NCBI GenBank assembly: GCA_913055565.1
Contig: CAJXKP010000030.1
Span: 1 to 34,187 of the forward strand
DNA from: an uncultured Ectothiorhodospiraceae bacterium
Lineage (GTDB): Bacteria; Pseudomonadota; Gammaproteobacteria; Nitrococcales; Nitrococcaceae
DNA: 34,187 nucleotides
Direction of reading: 5' to 3'
This document shows positions 29,556 to 34,187 of the stretch, one piece after another. Numbering within the stretch: the stretch's first letter is position 1; every line of letters begins with the position of its first letter. A program made the position numbers and the translations under genes. The notes below the pieces were generated by a model that worked only from the letters and a program-made list of their open reading frames with translations, was not told where the DNA came from and searched no databases.

Positions 29556-30368
29556 ATGGATTACGACGACTCGCCGGACTATCCGGCCACCAGCGTCCGC
29601 ACCGTCTGGGTATCGGATACCCATCTCGGCTTTGGCGGTGCCAAGGCGGAGGCGTTGCTCGAGTTCCTGCGCGGCATGCGCTGTGAGCAGCTCTACCTCG
29701 TCGGCGATATCATCGACTTCTGGGCCCTCAAGCGAAAGCGCCACTGGCCGCAATCGCATAACAACCTAACGCGAACCGTGCTCGGCATGGCCAAGTACGA
29801 CACGCGCGTGGTCTACATCCCGGGGAATCACGACGACGTCATTCGCCACTACGACGGCCTGACCCTAGGCAACATCGAGATCCACGACCGGATCATCCAC
29901 GAGACCGCGGACGGGCGGCGATTCGTTACCCTGCACGGCGATCAGTTCGATTCCGCCGTCATCAGCTCGCGACTGCTCGGCCTCGTGGGCTCCCGCGCCT
30001 ATGCCGGCCTGCTCAACCTCAATCGGCTCGTCAACTGGGGCCGCGGCTGCCTCGGCATGGAGTACTGGTCGCTGGCGGCCGCCGCCAAGCAGAAGGTTAA
30101 GAAGGCCGCGACCTACATCGCTAACTTCGAGCAAGCGGTCGCTATGGAGGCCCGCCATCAGGCGGTCGATGGCTTGATCTGCGGCCATATCCACCGCCCC
30201 GAGCTCACCTGGCTGGATGGGGTTCTCTACATCAACTGCGGTGACTGGGTGGAGAGCGCCACGGCGTTAATCGAGCACCATGACGGCAGCCTGGAGCTGT
30301 GGCAGCTGGGCCAGCAGTCGGCGCGACTGCGGCGGCTTCCCCCCGGCGACGACGCCGCCGCGGCCTAA
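29556..30368 (+). CDS. PlcP/LpxH2-type metallophosphoesterase
   Basis: Calcineurin-like phosphoesterase of the COG2908 group, 270 residues. Metal-binding motifs are SDTHLG (Asp21, His23), GDIIDFW (Asp51), GNHDD (90-94), LHGDQFD and GHIHRP. The spacing and companions (KRKRHWPQSHNNL, then CGDWVES) resemble the PlcP phospholipase-C-type branch, which hydrolyses phosphatidyl lipids to diacylglycerol under phosphate stress, as much as LpxH2. LpxH proper has a different signature. Downstream is a membrane-glycolipid-like gene set, which favours a lipid role. There is no signal peptide. The annotated ATG lacks a strong Shine-Dalgarno; GAGGAG lies 7 bases before an in-frame ATC seven codons upstream, so the true start is unsettled. 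Confidence 0.8.
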   Translation: MDYDDSPDYPATSVRTVWVSDTHLGFGGAKAEALLEFLRGMRCEQLYLVGDIIDFWALKRKRHWPQSHNNLTRTVLGMAKYDTRVVYIPGNHDDVIRHYDGLTLGNIEIHDRIIHETADGRRFVTLHGDQFDSAVISSRLLGLVGSRAYAGLLNLNRLVNWGRGCLGMEYWSLAAAAKQKVKKAATYIANFEQAVAMEARHQAVDGLICGHIHRPELTWLDGVLYINCGDWVESATALIEHHDGSLELWQLGQQSARLRRLPPGDDAAAA

Positions 30369-30462
30369 CCGCCAGCCAGCTACCCGAGCCTCAGCCGCGG
30401 GGTGTACCATCGGGCGCGTTCGCGAGCACCACCGCAACCAGCCACGATCACGAACCTACACC

Positions 30463-30909
30463 ATGCCCGCATCGCAACGGCTCTGGTCGACCAGTAACCG
30501 CGCCACCTTTACGCGCTTCACGGGTGTGGCCGTGGCCATTGCCGTTATCGACATCGGCCTGCTCTACCTGCTCAAGCTGCCGCTCGGCATCAACGTCTAC
30601 CTCGCGCGCATCGCCTCCTACAGCGCGGCGATGACGGCGGGCTACTTCCTCAATCGCCGCTACACCTTCCACCACCACCAGCGCCAGCGCCATCTGGCCA
30701 AGGAGATGGGCCGCTTCTACACCGTCTTCGCCGGGGGTGGCTTGCTCAATTACCTCACCTTCGCCGCCATCGTTGCGCTCGGGCATCATCTCAGCGGCAC
30801 TGCCACTGTGCGGCTATGGCTGCCTCTGGTGGGGGTCTGGGTAGGCGGGCTGGCCGGCATGGGCTTTAACTACGGCCTCTCGCGCAAGCTGGTGTTCCAC
30901 AGCCGATGA
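30463..30909 (+). CDS. GtrA-family membrane protein
   Basis: A 148-residue membrane protein with four predicted helices at roughly 16-38, 45-62, 85-105 and 115-135. The motif YFLNRRYTFHHH after helix 2 and the C-terminal NYGLSRKLVF are the GtrA signature. GtrA-like proteins are linked to translocation of polyprenyl-phosphate-linked sugars across the inner membrane. The start at 30463 is chosen for the family N-terminus (ATFTRFTGVAVAIAVIDI); an open extension upstream lacks similarity. The stop overlaps the next start (ATGA), so it is coupled to the sulfotransferase gene. Confidence 0.9.
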   Translation: MPASQRLWSTSNRATFTRFTGVAVAIAVIDIGLLYLLKLPLGINVYLARIASYSAAMTAGYFLNRRYTFHHHQRQRHLAKEMGRFYTVFAGGGLLNYLTFAAIVALGHHLSGTATVRLWLPLVGVWVGGLAGMGFNYGLSRKLVFHSR

Positions 30910-32084
30910 ACAGCCTGTTAGCCGTCAGCGATGGGCTGGCCCGCTATATCGGCTGGTGGGCGAGCGCGCTGGTACGCTGGCGCGACCCGCGTGCCCCCGC
31001 CGGCCCCCGGCGACTGCTAATACTCACCGCGGGCATGCCCGTTTTCCTCCTCGTCCAGCTCGGCCACGGCCTATGCCTGCTCCTCGACGAGCTCCTCTTC
31101 CCCCGCTACCGGCGCGTGACGCTGGACCGCCCCCTCATCATTACGGGCATCCCGCGCAGCGGCACCACCTTCCTGCACCGCACGTTGGCCGCGGACAGCG
31201 ATCGATACACGACGCTAACCACCTGGGAGGCGATCCTCGCGCCATCCATCCTCCAACGCTATGTGGTGCGCGGTATCGGCCGCCTAGATCGCCTGGTAGG
31301 CCGTCCCATCGGGCGCAGCCTAGCGGCCGTCACACGGCGCCTCGCCGGCGGCCTGGATGACATCCACGAGATCGGCCTGGAGGCGGCCGAAGAGGACTAC
31401 CTCCTGTTGTTACCGGCGGGCGGCTGCTTCGTCATGCTGCTGGCCTTCCCCGCCGCCGTGGGATTGCAGCAGCTCGGCCACCTGGACACGAGCATGCCCG
31501 ACGCCCGCCGGCGGCGGCTGCTGCGCTTCTACCGCGCCTGCCTGCAGCGCCACATCTACGCCGATGGTGGCCGGCGGCGTTTGCTCTCCAAGAACGCCGC
31601 CTTCGGCTCGTGGCTGGCCGGGCTACAGTCGACTCTCCCGGAGGCGCGCTTCATCGTGTGCGTGCGCCAGCCCGCGTCGGCCTTGAGCTCGCAGATCAGC
31701 GCCATTGGCGCGGCCCAGCGGCTGTTCGGCGCGCGCCCCCAGAGCACGGCCTTCCAGGGCCTCTTCTTGGCGATGTACGCGAAAACCCTCGAGCACCTGG
31801 CCGCTACCGTTGCGACCTGGCCGCTCGATCGCGCCGCTGTCGTGGATACCCAGGCACTCCACGCCGACCCAGCCGGGCGCATCCGTGAGATCATGGGGCG
31901 TTTGGCCATCGCCCCAAGCGGGGCCCTAACCAAGGCGCTCAGCGAGCTGCGCGGCGGCAGGCGGAGCGGCCATCGCCACCGCATCGACGCGCTCGCCCTC
32001 GACCGCGAGACCCTGGAGCAGCGAATGAATCCACCCTACCGGCAACTCCTGGCACTCCCGCACTGCGTGGACGGGCGGGCATGA
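30906..32084 (+). CDS. PAPS-dependent sulfotransferase, membrane-associated
   Basis: A 392-residue sulfotransferase-family protein. The PAPS-binding 5'-phosphosulfate loop is GIPRSGTTFLHR (81-92), and the 3'-phosphate motif is RFIVCVRQPASALSSQ. Residues about 37-62 (LLILTAGMPVFLLVQLGHG) form a probable membrane anchor before the catalytic domain. A second hydrophobic stretch occurs near 170-190. It presumably sulfates a membrane glycolipid or polyprenyl-linked sugar, but the acceptor is unknown. It overlaps both its neighbours, the upstream gtrA and the downstream glycosyltransferase gene, indicating strict co-translation. Confidence 0.85.
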   Translation: MNSLLAVSDGLARYIGWWASALVRWRDPRAPAGPRRLLILTAGMPVFLLVQLGHGLCLLLDELLFPRYRRVTLDRPLIITGIPRSGTTFLHRTLAADSDRYTTLTTWEAILAPSILQRYVVRGIGRLDRLVGRPIGRSLAAVTRRLAGGLDDIHEIGLEAAEEDYLLLLPAGGCFVMLLAFPAAVGLQQLGHLDTSMPDARRRRLLRFYRACLQRHIYADGGRRRLLSKNAAFGSWLAGLQSTLPEARFIVCVRQPASALSSQISAIGAAQRLFGARPQSTAFQGLFLAMYAKTLEHLAATVATWPLDRAAVVDTQALHADPAGRIREIMGRLAIAPSGALTKALSELRGGRRSGHRHRIDALALDRETLEQRMNPPYRQLLALPHCVDGRA

Positions 32085-33202
32085 CGGCGGCAACGCATCA
32101 GCCCCAGCGGGATACCGCCTCGTTGCGGGTCGCCTTCTTCTCCGACTCCCTGCCGGAACGCAACGGCACCGGTGCCTACTACCACGATCTCCTCGCGCAC
32201 CTGGGGCCGAGGGTGGACGCCTGCGAGATCTTCCAACCCGCGCTGGGGCGCCCGTTCAGTGCCGCGACCCTACCCCTGCCCGGGGACGCGACCCAGGAGA
32301 TCGCCCTACCCGCCTCGTTTCGCCTGCGCCGGCTCATCGACAAGCTGCACCCGGATGTGGTCGTCAGCGTCACACCCGGCCCCTTCGGCCAGCTCGGGCG
32401 GCGCCTGGCCCGGCGCCATCATTCGGGCTTTATCACCGCCTACCATACGGACTTTGCCGCCCTCGCCGGCCTCTACTGGGGCCCGGTGCGCCGGCGGCTC
32501 GGCCAGCGCCTAATCGACCGCGCCAACCGCCGCCTGTGCCGCGACAGCGCCACCGTGCTGGTCAACAACGACGAGCTCGTGGACAGCGTCCGCGAGCTCG
32601 GTGCCGCCCGCGTCGATGTCATGGGCACGCCCATCGAGCAGGCCTTTCTAGCCACCACCCCGCCAGCGGCGCCCCGGACACCCGAGCCCGTGGTCTTCGC
32701 CGGTCGCCTGGCCGCCGAGAAGAACATCGACGGCATTATCGACGCCGCGCGCCAGCGCCCCTATCAACGGTTCATCACAGCAGGCGACGGCCCCCAGCGC
32801 GAGCGCGTGCTGCAAGCCAGCCACGAGCGCGACAACCTGGACCATCGGGGCTGGCTCAGCCGCCAGGCGCTGTGCGATCTCCTCGACGAGGCGGGGCTGG
32901 TGATCCTGCCCTCCCATGTGGAGACATTTGGCTCCATTGCCCTCGAGGCCATGGTACGCCGGCGCCCTGTCCTGGTTACCGCGAATGCCGGCATCCACGA
33001 TTGGCCCCAGGTCGCGGGCAGCGTCTACAAGATGGGCGCCCGGGAGCCGTTGACGGCCGCCCTGGAACGACTGGATGGCGTCCCCGAGGCAGACTGGCAG
33101 ACGCGCGGCGAGCAGGGCCGCCGCGGCGCGCTAGCGCTCCACGAGGCCACCATTGATCAGTGGCTGGACGTCCTCGCCCGCCACGCCGGCGGTCGCCCCT
33201 GA
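32081..33202 (+). CDS. GT4-family glycosyltransferase
   Basis: A 373-residue GT-B fold glycosyltransferase. The N-terminal domain starts VAFFSDSLPERNGTGAYYHD, a glycine-rich acceptor-side loop like that of MgtA/Agt-type enzymes. The C-terminal domain has VFAGRLAAEKN, then ITAGDGPQRE, and the GT4 donor-site motif HVETFGSIALEAM, with the two glutamates seven residues apart. These features resemble glycolipid synthases that transfer sugars to diacylglycerol, though GT4 specificity cannot be deduced. It overlaps the sulfotransferase stop by ATGA and the next gene's start by TGATG. Confidence 0.88.
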   Translation: MTAATHQPQRDTASLRVAFFSDSLPERNGTGAYYHDLLAHLGPRVDACEIFQPALGRPFSAATLPLPGDATQEIALPASFRLRRLIDKLHPDVVVSVTPGPFGQLGRRLARRHHSGFITAYHTDFAALAGLYWGPVRRRLGQRLIDRANRRLCRDSATVLVNNDELVDSVRELGAARVDVMGTPIEQAFLATTPPAAPRTPEPVVFAGRLAAEKNIDGIIDAARQRPYQRFITAGDGPQRERVLQASHERDNLDHRGWLSRQALCDLLDEAGLVILPSHVETFGSIALEAMVRRRPVLVTANAGIHDWPQVAGSVYKMGAREPLTAALERLDGVPEADWQTRGEQGRRGALALHEATIDQWLDVLARHAGGRP

Positions 33203-33912
33203 TGCGGGCGCTGATTAGCATCCACGACGTCATGCCGGAGACGCTGACCCGCGTCGGCGAGCACATCCAGGCGTTGCGCTCGAACGGCCACGAGGCCATC
33301 ACCCTGCTGGTGGTCCCTGGGCGGCACTGGGAGCACGCCGACCTGGCCCAGCTCGCGCGCTGGCAGATGGAGGGCCTGGAGCTGGCCGCGCACGGCTGGC
33401 ATCACCACGCCGAGCGCCTGCGCGGCCCCTACCACTGGGCGCACGCGGCGCTGATATCGCGCCGCGCCGCCGAACACCTAGCCCTCGACGGCGACGCCAT
33501 CGCAGCGCTCATGCAGGCCGCCCATGATTGGTTCGATGACAACGGACTCGCAACACCAACGACCTACGTCCCGCCCGCCTGGGCGCTGGGACCCATCGCC
33601 TACCAAGCGCTCAGGCGCCTGCCCTACAAGCGCATTGAGGTAACCAACGGCCTGCTGATGCCCGACACAGGAACCGTTACACGGCTGCCGCTCGTCGGCT
33701 TCGAGGCGGACACGGCCCTACGCGCCCGGTTCCTGCGCGGTTGGAACCGCTGGCAAGCAGCCGAAGCCCGTCGGCGCGGCAAAACCCTACGCATCGGCAT
33801 CCACCCCACAGATCACGAGCTACGCCTCGCCGATGAGCTCAACGCCATGATCGCCAGCGACTGGCAGAGCGTGCGTTATTGTGATCTGGAAGGGGTGAGG
33901 GGTAAGGGCTAA
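33202..33912 (+). CDS. DUF2334 polysaccharide deacetylase-like protein
   Basis: A 236-residue (beta/alpha)7 carbohydrate-esterase-4-like protein of the DUF2334 kind. Metal-site candidates are the HDV motif at 8-10 (ISIHDVMPETL) and HGWHHHAERL. It also has TTYVPPAWALG and GIHPTDHEL, equivalent to the family's later loops. It could deacetylate the sugar attached by the preceding glycosyltransferase. It has no signal peptide. The start overlaps the preceding stop (TGATG); a 14-codon extension upstream is dropped. Its last seven codons and stop are built from the tandem heptad repeat at 33892-33926, so the C-terminus is of recent origin. Confidence 0.85.
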   Translation: MRALISIHDVMPETLTRVGEHIQALRSNGHEAITLLVVPGRHWEHADLAQLARWQMEGLELAAHGWHHHAERLRGPYHWAHAALISRRAAEHLALDGDAIAALMQAAHDWFDDNGLATPTTYVPPAWALGPIAYQALRRLPYKRIEVTNGLLMPDTGTVTRLPLVGFEADTALRARFLRGWNRWQAAEARRRGKTLRIGIHPTDHELRLADELNAMIASDWQSVRYCDLEGVRGKG

Positions 33913-33926
33913 GGGCTAACGGCTAA
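33892..33926 (+). repeat. Tandem heptad repeat GGGCTAA-like
   Basis: Five consecutive heptads: GGGGTGA, GGGGTAA, GGGCTAA, GGGCTAA and CGGCTAA. The array spans the end of the deacetylase gene and provides its stop codon (TAA at 33910-33912). Telomere-like heptads of this kind are scattered in G+C-rich proteobacterial genomes as far as I recall; function unknown. Confidence 0.8.
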
Positions 33927-34112
33927 GGAAGGTTCATGGGGCGAGCTACAAGTTGCAAGTTCTAAAAGCGAACGTATCCAGAAACGGCAATAGAGCGGGT
34001 GGCTGTTGCACGCTCTTTGTCGCCTGCCGCCGCCCCCTCAGCGCTGACCGCCTACTGCTTGGATCGGCCCCATCGCCGTAGAAGCGGCAGATGACATCAA
34101 GCCACCGTATCG

Positions 34113-34139
34113 GTCGGGTAGAACCGCCGGTTGCCCGAC
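34113..34139. repeat. Hairpin with GTCGGG/CCCGAC arms
   Basis: Outer arms GTCGGG and CCCGAC enclose an inner stem AACC-GCC-GGTT, so most of the 27 bases can pair. It resembles an extragenic palindrome and lies 11 bases before a second, larger hairpin. Confidence 0.5.
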
Positions 34140-34150
34140 GGAACCCCCAC

Positions 34151-34185
34151 CGAGCCACTCGTGGCGGACTACGCCAAGTGGCTCG
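34151..34185. repeat. Long interrupted hairpin at window edge
   Basis: Arms CGAGCCACT and AGTGGCTCG (9 bases, perfect), then an inner stem TGGCG/CGCCA with loop GACTA; only a 2-base bulge (CG) interrupts the stem. There is no T-tract within the window, so it is not clearly a terminator. Confidence 0.6.
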
Positions 34186-34187
34186 TC

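Larger units (their letters stand above)
33927..34187. other. Non-coding, hairpin-rich end of window
   Basis: No recognisable gene. It contains CAAGTTGCAAGTT-like sequence near 33953-33960 and two hairpins near the edge. A short frame opening at 34091 runs off the window and could be the start of something, but it has no recognisable similarity. Confidence 0.4.

Overview
The window is a G+C-rich stretch of a gammaproteobacterial chromosome. Gene content and order (serC-gyrA, trpS-scpA-scpB-rluB, smc-zipA-ligA, mtnA/mtaD-ubiG-gph-yciK, queF-cysZ) are those of a free-living gammaproteobacterium. The many acidic residues in housekeeping proteins suggest, but do not prove, a moderately halophilic Chromatiales/Ectothiorhodospiraceae-type host. 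No rRNA, tRNA, CRISPR array, integrase or complete insertion sequence was seen.

Layout. 1-3601 (minus): 5' part of serC, then gyrA. 3854-5322 (minus): a small lipoprotein translationally coupled to mtnA. 5409-9789 (plus): mtaD, ubiG, gph, an NDUFAF6/squalene-phytoene-synthase-like gene and yciK, closely packed. 9914-10375: a free-standing domain resembling the N-terminus of Ycf46-type AAA ATPases. 10543-15332 (minus): an EndoIII-like glycosylase, rluB, scpB, scpA, trpS and yciO; the first five overlap or nearly abut. 15457-16959 (plus): yciI, bolA-like and a periplasmic parvulin, ending in a strong hairpin. 21117-28103 (minus): smc, zipA, ligA. 28243-33912 (plus): queF, cysZ, a PlcP/LpxH2-type metallophosphoesterase, then gtrA, a sulfotransferase, a GT4 glycosyltransferase and a DUF2334 deacetylase, the last four overlapping stop-to-start.

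The most unusual region is 17042-21116, between the parvulin gene and the 3' end of ligA. It holds two A+T-richer gene modules. Each is bounded on the side away from ligA by a displaced copy of a ligA 3' end: 61 codons with stop at 19769-19951, and 14 codons with stop at 17042-17083. The living ligA therefore seems to have had its last codons replaced at least twice by incoming DNA. The ligA-proximal module encodes a T4-type lysozyme without a signal peptide, followed by an exported protein of the LprI/DUF1311 lysozyme-inhibitor type. This is the arrangement of an antibacterial effector and its periplasmic immunity protein. The distal module has a divergent pair: a Sel1-like lipoprotein and an unrecognised 346-residue protein with a hydrophobic segment, plausibly another immunity/effector pair. 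I read 17042-21116 as a cassette hotspot built on the ligA 3' end.

A second unit of interest is 29556-33912. A PlcP-like phosphoesterase, a GtrA membrane protein, a PAPS-type sulfotransferase, a GT4 glycosyltransferase and a deacetylase-fold protein together suggest membrane-lipid remodelling that could yield a sulfated glycolipid. This is inference from families and gene order.
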